This document shows positions 17,255 through 25,713 of a stretch of DNA of 43,483 bases, piece by piece. Position numbers and translations under genes: made by a program. Positions within the stretch are counted from its first letter, which is position 1, and each line of letters begins with the position of its first letter. Source of the DNA: Chromatiales bacterium (GTDB taxonomy: Bacteria; Pseudomonadota; Gammaproteobacteria; Steroidobacterales; GCA-2729495); the NCBI GenBank assembly GCA_002729495.1, contig PBYE01000068.1:1-43483 (forward strand), read 5' to 3'. The notes under the pieces were generated by a model. The model was given only the letters and a program-made list of their open reading frames with translations, had not been told where the DNA came from and did not search any database.

Positions 17255-18670
17255 ATGGTGAACACCGCGGCTGACAGATATAGCCAGTCCCGGTCCGGCG
17301 CTTACAGTATCAGCCGCCGTGGCGGTTACGCGGATTTAACCGGCCTCAGCCGCCTCAATCCGGACCGTTATCCCTACCTGCTGCAAAGCGTCGCGTCAGC
17401 GCCGTCGCTGGCCCGTTTTGACATCCTGTTCGCGTTTCCCGGTGAAACATTAAGCCTGCGCCAGCCGGGTGACCTGAGCGGACCGGAATCATTCATAACC
17501 GGCACTTTTCTTGGCTCGCTGGACAGGTGGTGGGCCAGCGAATTGCGTAACTGGGCTGGCCCGGGTGAAGAACTGGCCCATTTGCCGTTTACCGGCGGCT
17601 GGTTCGTGTACCTGGGCTACGAGTTGGCGACCGAGGTGGAGCCCGGTTTAAGGCTTAAAACCGATCCATCCTTACCTGTTGCTTTCGCGACCCGGATTGC
17701 GGCGGCAATGATTGTTGACCATGAGCGACAGGAAATCGTTGCGGTCGCCGAAGCGTCGCATACCCATTTAATTAGTTCCATGTGGGCCGATCTGGATGCG
17801 GTTACCGACGCTGCACCTGCGTCGATGTCAGCCGGTGTTGTACATGAAGATGATCCCGGGCACTTTATCGCCGCGGTTAACAAGGCCCAGGCATATATTC
17901 GTGCCGGGGATATTTTTCAGGCCAATCTCTCGCGACGCTGGCGCAGCGAGTTACAGCCGGGCGTCCAGGCTGTTGACATCTATGCGCGGCTGCGTGAAAC
18001 AAATCCGGCGCCTTTCGCAGGCCTTGTTCAGCATCCTGATTTCGATCTGTTGTCATCGTCACCGGAACGACTGGTCCGGAAAACCGGCAGGCGCATCGAT
18101 ACCCGGCCGATCGCGGGGACCCGCCCGCGTACCGAGGCGCCGGAGCAACTGGAAGCCCGCAAGCTGGAACTGCTGACTCACCCGAAAGAGCGGGCCGAAC
18201 ACATTATGCTGATTGACCTTGAACGCAATGACCTGGGCCGCGTTTGTGTCGGCGGCAGCGTAAATGTTGATGAACATATGGTGGTTGAATCCTACAGCCA
18301 TGTGCACCATATCGTTTCCAATGTAACCGGAATCGCGCGCCCCGACCTGACACCGGGGCAGCTTATTCGCGCGGTATTTCCCGGCGGGACAATTACCGGT
18401 TGCCCCAAGGTGCGTTGCATGGAAATTATTAAGGAACTTGAGGATACGCCCCGTAATGCGTACACCGGGTCGATGGGTTACCTGAACCTGAATGGTGACT
18501 GCGACCTGAATATCCTGATTCGTTCGCTGGTTGTCCGCGGTTCGCAAATAGAACTCGCGGCGGGCAGCGGTATCGTCGCCGATTCCGATCCGCAGGCCGA
18601 GCTCGAGGAAACCCGTGCCAAGGCGAAAGGAATGTTACTGGCGCTCGACTCTCAGCGGGATCGGGCGTGA
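17255..18670 (+). CDS. pabB: Aminodeoxychorismate synthase component I (PabB), PIAGT type
   Basis: A 471-residue chorismate-binding enzyme. With a PabA amidotransferase it makes 4-amino-4-deoxychorismate for folate synthesis. Conserved blocks are NPAPFAGLVQHPDFDLLSSS, HPKERAEHIMLIDLERNDLG, AVFPGGTITGCPKVRCMEII and AYTGSMGYL. The active-site motif is PIAGT (A287) where E. coli PabB has PIKGT with its covalent lysine. The ATG at 17255 lies 5 nt after fabF; the open frame extends further upstream, but only inside fabF. The stop overlaps the pabC GTG. Anthranilate synthase TrpE shares PIAGT, but the length and the pabC neighbour favour PabB. No pabA is in the window. Confidence 0.88.
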   Translation: MVNTAADRYSQSRSGAYSISRRGGYADLTGLSRLNPDRYPYLLQSVASAPSLARFDILFAFPGETLSLRQPGDLSGPESFITGTFLGSLDRWWASELRNWAGPGEELAHLPFTGGWFVYLGYELATEVEPGLRLKTDPSLPVAFATRIAAAMIVDHERQEIVAVAEASHTHLISSMWADLDAVTDAAPASMSAGVVHEDDPGHFIAAVNKAQAYIRAGDIFQANLSRRWRSELQPGVQAVDIYARLRETNPAPFAGLVQHPDFDLLSSSPERLVRKTGRRIDTRPIAGTRPRTEAPEQLEARKLELLTHPKERAEHIMLIDLERNDLGRVCVGGSVNVDEHMVVESYSHVHHIVSNVTGIARPDLTPGQLIRAVFPGGTITGCPKVRCMEIIKELEDTPRNAYTGSMGYLNLNGDCDLNILIRSLVVRGSQIELAAGSGIVADSDPQAELEETRAKAKGMLLALDSQRDRA

Positions 18671-19491
18671 CCGCCTGGCTCGTAAACGGTAACCGTGCCG
18701 ATACGGTGGCAGTGGATGACCGGGGCCTGGCCTACGGCGACGGTTTATTCGAGACCATTGCCGTACGCGGCGGACAACCGCGGTTTCCGGATGCACACCT
18801 TGAGCGGCTGGCAAAAGGCTGCGCCCGGCTTGGCATTCCGTATCCCGGGGATGAACTGCTGGCAAAAGAAATTCGGCTACTCGGCAACTGTGAGCATGGA
18901 ACACTGAAAATACTGCTGACACGGGGCGGCGGACCCCGCGGTTATGCACCACCGCAGGTCAGGATGGCTACCCGCATTATCGGGCTTTCGGAAAGCAAGC
19001 CTGGCGGCACGGCGGTTGATGCGGTTCGCATACGTTACTGCGAGACGCCCATTGCTGTTAACCGGGCGCTTGCAGGAATCAAGACGCTTAATCGTCTGGA
19101 GCAGGTTGTAGCTCGCGCTGAATGGAGCGACCCCGGGATTAAGGAAGGACTCATGCTTAACGACAGGGGCGATGTCGTATGCGGTACGATGACCAACCTG
19201 TTCCTGGTAAGTGGTGGTGGTTTGCTGACGCCCGACCTGGGCGAGTGTGGCATCAGGGGTGTGATGCGTGACCGGGTTATGCGCCTTGCCGAACAGAATA
19301 ATATTTCCGTCGCGGAGGTGCGGGTGAGTAAAGCGGATATCAACGAAGCTGATGACTTGTTCCTGACAAACTCGCTCATTGGTGCGTGGCCTGTTGCCGA
19401 GCTCAATGGTCAACAATATGAACGCAGTGCTGTGACATCACGGCTTATGCAGTTATTGGCTGAATCCGGAGTTATGGAGTGCGCGGTATGA
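18667..19491 (+). CDS. pabC: Aminodeoxychorismate lyase PabC
   Basis: A 274-residue fold-type IV PLP enzyme that splits 4-amino-4-deoxychorismate into p-aminobenzoate and pyruvate. It shows DRGLAYGDGLFETI at the N-terminus, the PLP-lysine block LAGIKTLNRLEQVVARAEW, GMLN-like GLMLNDRGDVVCGTMTNLF and LTPDLGECGIRGVMRD. The start is GTG in a GTGA overlap with the pabB stop. The mltG start overlaps its own stop. Branched-chain aminotransferase-like side activity cannot be excluded, but the setting is that of pabC. Confidence 0.93.
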   Translation: MTAWLVNGNRADTVAVDDRGLAYGDGLFETIAVRGGQPRFPDAHLERLAKGCARLGIPYPGDELLAKEIRLLGNCEHGTLKILLTRGGGPRGYAPPQVRMATRIIGLSESKPGGTAVDAVRIRYCETPIAVNRALAGIKTLNRLEQVVARAEWSDPGIKEGLMLNDRGDVVCGTMTNLFLVSGGGLLTPDLGECGIRGVMRDRVMRLAEQNNISVAEVRVSKADINEADDLFLTNSLIGAWPVAELNGQQYERSAVTSRLMQLLAESGVMECAV

Positions 19492-20525
19492 GAAGACTGA
19501 CCCCGGTTGCAGTCGCCCTGGTGGTCGCGGCTGTTATTGCCGGCCTCGCTGCACAGTACTGGCTGAACTCGCCTATCGGTACGCTTGCTGCAGAGGAAAT
19601 GTACGAAGTTCGAGAAGGCGCATCCCTTAAGAGCGTTGCGGGTGATCTTGCCGAACGCGGGCTGCTGAGCTGGCCGCGGGTGTTCTCTACATGGGGGCGA
19701 CTGACCGGCCAGGCCCAGAACATCAAGGTGGGCGAATACCTGCTCGAACCCGGCATCAGTCCGAGCGAACTGCTCGCCAGGCTGGTCGCCGGCAAGGTGA
19801 AGCTTTATCCCGTCACCATTGTCGAGGGCTGGACCTCGCGGGACCTCTTTGCGGCGCTGGCCGGGAGCCCCGCGGTACACATGACACTGGGTGATCCCAT
19901 CAATGCAGACAGCGACGGATTGCCGGACGCGCTCCAGGCAGGGCATCCGGAAGGGCAGTACTTTCCCGATACCTACATGGTGCCTCGTGGCATGAGCGAT
20001 GCAGTTATCCTGCAGCAGGCCAATAAACTGATGCAGGAAAAGCTGGCCGCAGCCTGGGACGACCGTGCCGACGGACTGCCCTTTAAGGACCCATACGAGC
20101 TGCTTATCCTGGCCTCAATCGTGGAACGGGAAACCGCGGTGGACAGCGAACGGGCACAGATCGCAGGTGTGTTCATACGCAGGCTTAAAAAAGGTATGCG
20201 TTTGCAGACCGACCCTACGGTTATTTACGGGTTGGGTGAAGCTTTTGACGGCAACCTTACACGTGAGCACTTGCTGACCGATAATCCATACAACACATAT
20301 ACGCGCGGCGGACTGCCGCCGACACCCATCGCCTTGCCGGGCGAAAATTCGCTGCAGGCGGCGGCACATCCGGATGACGGCGCCGCGTTGTATTTTGTCG
20401 CGTCCGGCGAGCTAGATGGTACCCATGTATTCAGTGCAACCCTGCAGGAGCACAATGCCGCGGTGTCAGCCTACATTGCGCGGTTGCGACAGGCACGCCG
20501 GGAAGCGCGGAGTGCCACCCAATGA
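19488..20525 (+). CDS. mltG: Endolytic murein transglycosylase MltG
   Basis: A 345-residue inner-membrane enzyme (YceG family) that cuts nascent glycan strands and is thought to end peptidoglycan polymerisation. One N-terminal transmembrane helix (VAVALVVAAVIAGLAAQYW) is followed by a LysM-like domain and the catalytic domain. The catalytic glutamate is E213 in LASIVERETAVDSERAQIAG; LQTDPTVIYG and NPYNTYTRGGLPPTPIALPG are family hallmarks. The ATG at 19488 overlaps the pabC stop (ATGA) and is preferred to a GTG 9 nt upstream. It is followed by tmk, again with an ATGA overlap. Confidence 0.95.
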   Translation: MRRLTPVAVALVVAAVIAGLAAQYWLNSPIGTLAAEEMYEVREGASLKSVAGDLAERGLLSWPRVFSTWGRLTGQAQNIKVGEYLLEPGISPSELLARLVAGKVKLYPVTIVEGWTSRDLFAALAGSPAVHMTLGDPINADSDGLPDALQAGHPEGQYFPDTYMVPRGMSDAVILQQANKLMQEKLAAAWDDRADGLPFKDPYELLILASIVERETAVDSERAQIAGVFIRRLKKGMRLQTDPTVIYGLGEAFDGNLTREHLLTDNPYNTYTRGGLPPTPIALPGENSLQAAAHPDDGAALYFVASGELDGTHVFSATLQEHNAAVSAYIARLRQARREARSATQ

Positions 20526-21136
20526 CCGGCCGCTTTATTACCATCGAGGGTATAGAAGGTGTCGGCAAGTCGACCAATGTTGATTTTGTCGCGGAACATT
20601 TCAGGGTGCTTGGAGAAACCGTACAGGTCACCCGCGAACCTGGCGGCACACCGATGGCCGAACGCATTCGGGATCTGATACTCAGCGCCAACAGGGATGA
20701 ATTGTCTGATCTCGGCGAATTGGTGTTGATGTTTGCTGCACGCGCGGAACACCTGGAGTCTTTGATAAAGCCCGCACTGGAGCGGGGCGAAACGGTAATC
20801 TGCGATCGCTTCACCGATGCGACTTTTGCCTACCAGGGCGGCGGTCGGGGACTGGATCCCGCTATTATCGACAATCTCCGCCTGGCAGTGCAGGGCGCCT
20901 TGCAACCAAATCTCACTGTGTTGCTGGATGCGCCGATTGAAGTCTCGGCAGAACGCATTGCCGGGCGTGCCTGGCAGGATCGGTTTGAACAGGAACAGGC
21001 CGAGTTTTTTGGCCGGGTGCGCGCGGTTTACCTTGAAATCGCAGCTCGCGAGCCGGAACGGGTTAAGCTTATTGACGCCAGCCAGCCGCTGAATACCGTG
21101 CAGGCGGCAATCAAAGCAGAGCTAGACCGAATATAG
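20522..21136 (+). CDS. tmk: Thymidylate kinase Tmk
   Basis: A 204-residue dTMP kinase that makes dTDP for DNA synthesis. The P-loop is EGIEGVGKST, followed by the TREPGGTPMAERIRDLIL block and DRFTDATFAYQGGGRGLD, both diagnostic. The lid region has GRAWQDRFEQE with bacterial-type arginines. The start overlaps the mltG stop. holB begins about 24 nt downstream. Confidence 0.97.
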   Translation: MTGRFITIEGIEGVGKSTNVDFVAEHFRVLGETVQVTREPGGTPMAERIRDLILSANRDELSDLGELVLMFAARAEHLESLIKPALERGETVICDRFTDATFAYQGGGRGLDPAIIDNLRLAVQGALQPNLTVLLDAPIEVSAERIAGRAWQDRFEQEQAEFFGRVRAVYLEIAAREPERVKLIDASQPLNTVQAAIKAELDRI

Positions 21137-21160
21137 ATTCTGGAAGATAAGGGTAACTTT

Positions 21161-22147
21161 CTGTTTGATTTAGAAAAAAAATATGATTCTTTACCGTGGC
21201 TGGCCGAAACGCGGGCCCGGCTCGACGATCTTGCCTCAGCGGGGCGTTGTCCGCATGCGCTGTTGCTGCACGGACGGGCCGGCACCGGGCGCAGGCAACT
21301 GGCGCTCTGGCTTACTGAAAGCCTGCTTGGCGCGGACCCGTCGCGGCCAAGCTCGTCGGCGGAAGGAGCTCCAGAAGCGGGCCATCCCGATTTTGTCGCG
21401 CTCGAATTCGAGGAGAAAAAGAACTCGAAGGAGAAAAAGACTTTGATCGGGATCGACCAGGTCCGCGAGTTGATCGAATTTCTTGAGTTGACCAGCCACG
21501 GCCCGGCTGGCCGGGTTGCCGTGATATACCCGGCGGACGCGATGACCCTGAAAGCGGCGAACAGCCTGCTGAAAACACTGGAAGAGCCGCCGGCCGGTGC
21601 GGTTATCGTGCTGATCAGTGAATCACTGGCCCGGTTGCCGGCAACCGTCGTGAGCCGCTGTCAGCGAATTCGCGTGCCGTTGCCCCCGGCTACGCAGGCG
21701 CTTGACTGGCTCGCGGAGCAGGTACCCGGGGCGGAACTTGGCCCATTGCTGGAATTTACGGGCGGGGCGCCGCTGGCTACCCTGCAACTGCACGAAGCCG
21801 ACTTTGCCGGGGAAGCCAGCCAGTTTGCTGCAGATATAAAGGATTTGGAGGAAAGCCGGGAAAATCCCGTGGTCATAGCGGCACGCTGGAAAAAACAGCC
21901 TGATCTGGCCCTGCGCTGGCTTTACTGGCGGCTCTCACGGCGGGTGCGTGAAGGGCTGGGAGTTACGCCGGACAAGGTCCTGGAAGCCCCGGTGGGGGTC
22001 GAATACGGTCCCGGCACGGTGCATGCCTGTTTCGACCAGATGTCGCGGATACGCGAACTGCGTCGCGTTATTAACGGTGGAATCAACGCAGAATTGAACA
22101 TCGCAGGTCTCCTGATGGACTGGTACGGTGGCTTTGGCCGCCAATAG
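21161..22147 (+). CDS. holB: DNA polymerase III delta' subunit HolB, start codon uncertain
   Basis: The clamp-loader delta' subunit. The frame reads LPWLAETRARLDDL, PHALLLHGRAGTGRRQ (degenerate P-loop as in delta'), AADAMTLKAANSLLKTLEEP-type core (PADAMTLKAANSLLKTLEEP) and VVSRCQRIRVPL. It sits between tmk and pilZ as in Pseudomonas. The frame opens at 21137, but there is no ATG, GTG or TTG before 21263, which lies past the conserved N-terminus. I place the start at CTG 21161 because AAGGG lies 7 nt before it, giving 328 residues, the usual length. An ATG at 21183 just after a run of eight A's is out of frame, so an indel is the alternative. The zinc-binding cysteines of most delta' proteins are absent. 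Confidence 0.85.
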   Translation: MFDLEKKYDSLPWLAETRARLDDLASAGRCPHALLLHGRAGTGRRQLALWLTESLLGADPSRPSSSAEGAPEAGHPDFVALEFEEKKNSKEKKTLIGIDQVRELIEFLELTSHGPAGRVAVIYPADAMTLKAANSLLKTLEEPPAGAVIVLISESLARLPATVVSRCQRIRVPLPPATQALDWLAEQVPGAELGPLLEFTGGAPLATLQLHEADFAGEASQFAADIKDLEESRENPVVIAARWKKQPDLALRWLYWRLSRRVREGLGVTPDKVLEAPVGVEYGPGTVHACFDQMSRIRELRRVINGGINAELNIAGLLMDWYGGFGRQ

Positions 22148-22156
22148 GTAGACACG

Positions 22157-22495
22157 ATGGCTAAACCCGGGTTATTGACCCTTACAATCAAAGACAAATC
22201 CGCACTGTATCTCGCCTATATGCCGTTTGTGCGCAACGGTGGCCTGTTCATACCGACCAACAGCGCTTACAGCCTCGGTGACGAGGTATTTATGCTGCTC
22301 AACCTGATGGGTGAAGAAGACAAGATTCCGGTTGCGGGGAAGGTGATCTGGATGACGCCTAAAGGTGCGCAGGGCAAACGTATGGCCGGGATAGGCGTGC
22401 AGTTCAGCGACCAGGACAACGGCGAAACGCAGAAAAAGATCGACAATTACCTGGCAGGCGCACTGGGCGGCAACAAGGCAACGCACACAATGTAA
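22157..22495 (+). CDS. pilZ: Type IV pilus assembly protein PilZ
   Basis: A 112-residue PilZ-domain protein with strong likeness to Pseudomonas PilZ: LTLTIKDKSALYLAYMPFVR, NGGLFIPTNSAYSLGDEVFM, IPVAGKVIWMTPKGAQGKR and the THTM C-terminus. This founding member of the family lacks the RxxxR motif and is known not to bind cyclic di-GMP; it acts with the PilB ATPase in pilus extension. It starts 9 nt after holB and ends the operon. tatD, the usual next gene, is missing. Confidence 0.95.
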   Translation: MAKPGLLTLTIKDKSALYLAYMPFVRNGGLFIPTNSAYSLGDEVFMLLNLMGEEDKIPVAGKVIWMTPKGAQGKRMAGIGVQFSDQDNGETQKKIDNYLAGALGGNKATHTM

Positions 22496-22509
22496 ACCCG
22501 GACGGGTTT
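22494..22509. terminator. Candidate bidirectional hairpin between convergent genes
   Basis: AAACCCG-GA-CGGGTTT forms a symmetric stem that includes the stop codons of both pilZ and the convergent cyclic-nucleotide/rhodanese gene. The A/T ends give a U-rich 3' side in both directions. The stem is short, so it is only a plausible terminator. Confidence 0.35.
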
Positions 22510-23599
22510 ATTCAACAATATCCGTAGTATTCAGTCCGCCGCGCAAAACATGCGTGGTGAAACCGCGTTCGTTCAGGATAAATGCACCGGCTGAACTGCG
22601 GCGACCGGTATCACAGCAAATGACATAAGTGACGTCTTTATCGAGCTGGCTCAGTTTCAGGCGAATAAAATAAAGCGGCACATTAATAGCATCCGGTTCA
22701 TGATGGCTTTCGTACTCACTGGGCAAACGCACATCCAGCCACTGGGCGCCGTCGGCGACGATCTGCTTGGCTTCCGCGTATTCAACCCAATCCAGCATTG
22801 GTTCGTTCAGGAGTTTCTGAAAGTCCTCTTTGGCAAGCCGCATCACCGAGCCGTCGCTTAGCATGGAGATGGTTGCGTTGCGCTTGCTCTCGGAAATCAG
22901 CGCTTCTTCGCCGAAGGTATCTCCCGGGCCCAGCTCCGCGAGCCTGATGCCTTCCTTGTTGAGTGGAGTCTCACGCACGACGTTTACCTGTCCGCGGACG
23001 ACGGCGTAGAAGAAATCGCCGTCATCACCCTGTTTAATGACTATGTCGCCGGATTTAAAATTAACCTGTTGCATACGCAGGAATATGGCCTGGATGTTCG
23101 CTGGCGGAATTTGCTGGAATGCCTTGGTCTGTAAAAGTATGGTCATCCAGTCCCCGCCGCCATCCTCATTTCGCTGATGCAGCTCGGACACTTCGTAACT
23201 GCCTGTTTGATCCCAGGTCAGCATGACGTCGAGCAGGTCTGTGTCGATAGACAGATACTCGATTTCATCGACAGCTCGAGCGGTGTTGCCGCGGGGCAGG
23301 TGAGGGGATATAGCAGTGTGGGCTTCCTTGGAGCCTGCCTCTATCCTGGTAAGGTCACCGTCATCGGTGCGCAGTTCCAGTATCCCGCTAACGAGGTAGA
23401 GCGTGCATTTTTTAGTGTCACCTGCCTTAAAAAGGGTACGGCCGGCATCCAGCGTCCGGATGTTGGTTTTTTTGGTCAGTGCGACCAGGTTTTGGTGCTT
23501 GAGCCCATCCATGGGGCTAAAGCGCTGGAGGACTTCATTTGTTAGTTCTGTTGCCATCGGACTAGCAGCGCTCGCTTTCGTCTCTGTTTGATGCCGCAT
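22508..23599 (-). CDS. Double cyclic-nucleotide-binding domain protein with C-terminal rhodanese
   Basis: A 363-residue cytosolic protein with three parts. Residues about 25-135 form a degenerate cyclic-nucleotide-binding fold (LDAGRTLFKAGDTKKCTLYL). Residues about 150-255 form a better one (FKSGDIVIKQGDDGDFFYAV, then GDTFGEEALISESKRNATIS). The last 100 residues are a rhodanese domain (WLDVRLPSEYESHHEPDAIN) with cysteine loop CCDTGRRS. The second domain has FGEEAL at the phosphate-binding cassette, so ligand binding is possible. The same fusion occurs in other Gammaproteobacteria; its function is unknown to me. It may couple a nucleotide signal to sulfur transfer, which is inference. The Met at residue 15 is an alternative start. 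Confidence 0.85.
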   Translation of the reverse strand: MRHQTETKASAASPMATELTNEVLQRFSPMDGLKHQNLVALTKKTNIRTLDAGRTLFKAGDTKKCTLYLVSGILELRTDDGDLTRIEAGSKEAHTAISPHLPRGNTARAVDEIEYLSIDTDLLDVMLTWDQTGSYEVSELHQRNEDGGGDWMTILLQTKAFQQIPPANIQAIFLRMQQVNFKSGDIVIKQGDDGDFFYAVVRGQVNVVRETPLNKEGIRLAELGPGDTFGEEALISESKRNATISMLSDGSVMRLAKEDFQKLLNEPMLDWVEYAEAKQIVADGAQWLDVRLPSEYESHHEPDAINVPLYFIRLKLSQLDKDVTYVICCDTGRRSSAGAFILNERGFTTHVLRGGLNTTDIVE

Positions 23600-23650
23600 T
23601 ACGGCGGTGCCTATTGTACGGGCTGTTACCGGACCGGAAAAGGTTATGTG

Positions 23651-25711
23651 TCACGGGTTTGGGCTCCCCTCTGACTCCAGGGCGCCCCAACCCGCAGATG
23701 GCGCAAAGCGGTCCCCGTATTGTCTCTGCAGGCTTTCCAGTGCCGCACGGATCTGGGGCAACCCTTCGGTACGTGCGTACTGGAGCGGGCCGCCCCGAAA
23801 GGGCGCGAATCCGGCACCGAATATAGTTCCGGCATCTGCAAGGTCTGCATCGGCTACCACGTGGTCCTCCAGGCAGGCTGCCGCTTCGTTGACAAGTGAC
23901 AGTATTAGTCGCTGCTGAACTTCCACTCCTGCCGGTGGGGTGTCTGACTGTTTACGTGGCTTCCCGTTTTCCCAATAGTAAAAACCTCGTCCCGATTTTT
24001 CCCCGAGACGCTTGTCTGCAACGAGTTGTTTTAATGCCGGAGGCAGTGGGCGATGAATCGTATCTGCCAGGATCGTGGCAACATGTAAAAGAATGTCGAG
24101 TCCGACGCTATCGGCGAGCTCGAGCGGTCCGACCGGCATGCCGAAATCCCGTGCCGCCTGATCAATGCTTTCCGGCGCAACACCTTCTTCCTGCAGACGA
24201 ATGGCCTCATCCAGGTAAGGCGCCAGGATCCGGTTCACGAGAAACCCGGGCAATCCGCGGCAAGGCAGGGGGAGTTTGCCAATCTGTTTAACAAATGCTG
24301 TAGCCACATCGATAGCCGCATGCAGTGTTGTTGACGTATGCACTACTTCAACAAGCGGCATCAGGGCCACCGGGTTGAAAAAATGCAGGCCCACGAGCCG
24401 CTGCGGCGAGTTCAGAGAACCGGCGATCAGTTTCAGCGGAATGCTGGAAGTGTTGGTGGCAAGCAGTGCGTCAGGTCTTGCGCGTTCCTCAATCTCCTTA
24501 AACAACGCCTGCTTCGCCTCAAGGTCTTCAAATATCGCTTCTATTACCAGGTCAGCGCTATGCGCGCCTTCACCCGTCAGGTCGCCCACCAGCCGTTTAC
24601 TGGCCTCGGCAATTCGATCGGCATCTTTAAGCTTACGTTTAAAGACGGACTGCGCTTTTTCCAGTCCGCCATCAACAAAGCGTTTTTCGCGGTCCTGCAA
24701 CGTGACCGACATGCCACGGATGGCGCACCAGGCCGCTATATCCGCACCCATCGTGCCTGCACCGACCACATGCACGTGCCGGAATTCAATATCCGCGATC
24801 TTTGCCAGCCCCTTGAGTCTGTCCTGCAGAAAAAATACACGTACCAGGTTTTGCGAAGCGGGGGTAAATACGAGCCGGGCAAAGGACAGTGCCTCCGCAT
24901 CAAAACCAGGAGGGCCGGCACCGTATTTTTGCCACAAATTAATTATTGCCTGGGGAGCAGGGTAGTGGCCTGGATTCGCTTTTACCGCAACCTGCTTGCG
25001 CAATATTTTGGCGAGGAGCGGTCTCACAGGCGCGAGGTTGAGCAACAGGTCCGGCAACGGCATGCGACGACTCACAGGCGTACGAAGGGCAAATTCTGCC
25101 GCATCGGTTCGCCAGGAGTCCCGGGTGGTGACACGATCAACGAGTTTTTGGCGTAGTGCTTTAGCCGGTTTGATCGGTTTGCCTGTTAGCATTAACTGCA
25201 TTGCATTGCGCACACCCATGACCTGCACGGCACGGACGGTGCCGCCGAGCCCCGGATGAACACCGAGCTGAACTTCCGGCAGCCCCAGCGTCGAACGTTC
25301 CGACTCAATCGCAATGCGCCAGTCACATGCAAGTGCCAGTTCGAGCCCACCGCCGAGAGCAACGCCATCTATTGCGGCTACAGTAGGGAAGGGTAAGGCT
25401 GCCAGCCTGTCCAGCACTCTCTGACCCGCACGCACCTGCTCATAGGCCTGGTCTTCCGATTTCAGCTCGGGAAACTCGTTAACGTCAGCGCCCGCTATAA
25501 AGCCCGTCTCCTTGGGGGAAAAAATTATGAGGCCGTTTGGTGGCGCCGTATACAGAGCATCCAGGACTGTGTCGAGCTCGAGCAGCACCTGGCGCGACAG
25601 TACGTTGGTGCTGCCAGCGGTGCGTAAACCTAACCAGGCAATATCCGACGGATCAGTTTCAAGTGTCCAGTTGCGTACCGGGGAATCTGGTTCGGGTTGC
25701 TTGCTGCTCAT
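23651..25711 (-). CDS. Multifunctional beta-oxidation enzyme: enoyl-CoA hydratase / 3-hydroxyacyl-CoA dehydrogenase
   Basis: A 686-residue FadJ/FadB-type alpha subunit. The N-terminal crotonase domain (residues about 15-200) has the oxyanion-hole blocks FIAGADVNEF and GVALGGGLELALACDW and the acidic pair in GLPEVQLGVHPGLGGT. The dehydrogenase begins with the NAD motif VVGAGTMGADIAAW and contains NTSSIPLKLIA and GLHFFNPVALMPLVEVV with the catalytic His. The C-terminal domain has GRGFYYWENGKPRK and ends in a second 3HCDH-C half. The size fits FadJ, but no fadI or fadA thiolase is adjacent. It starts 2 nt after the upstream phosphatase-fold gene, so the two share a transcript. Confidence 0.92.
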   Translation of the reverse strand: MSSKQPEPDSPVRNWTLETDPSDIAWLGLRTAGSTNVLSRQVLLELDTVLDALYTAPPNGLIIFSPKETGFIAGADVNEFPELKSEDQAYEQVRAGQRVLDRLAALPFPTVAAIDGVALGGGLELALACDWRIAIESERSTLGLPEVQLGVHPGLGGTVRAVQVMGVRNAMQLMLTGKPIKPAKALRQKLVDRVTTRDSWRTDAAEFALRTPVSRRMPLPDLLLNLAPVRPLLAKILRKQVAVKANPGHYPAPQAIINLWQKYGAGPPGFDAEALSFARLVFTPASQNLVRVFFLQDRLKGLAKIADIEFRHVHVVGAGTMGADIAAWCAIRGMSVTLQDREKRFVDGGLEKAQSVFKRKLKDADRIAEASKRLVGDLTGEGAHSADLVIEAIFEDLEAKQALFKEIEERARPDALLATNTSSIPLKLIAGSLNSPQRLVGLHFFNPVALMPLVEVVHTSTTLHAAIDVATAFVKQIGKLPLPCRGLPGFLVNRILAPYLDEAIRLQEEGVAPESIDQAARDFGMPVGPLELADSVGLDILLHVATILADTIHRPLPPALKQLVADKRLGEKSGRGFYYWENGKPRKQSDTPPAGVEVQQRLILSLVNEAAACLEDHVVADADLADAGTIFGAGFAPFRGGPLQYARTEGLPQIRAALESLQRQYGDRFAPSAGWGALESEGSPNP

Positions 25712-25713
25712 GA

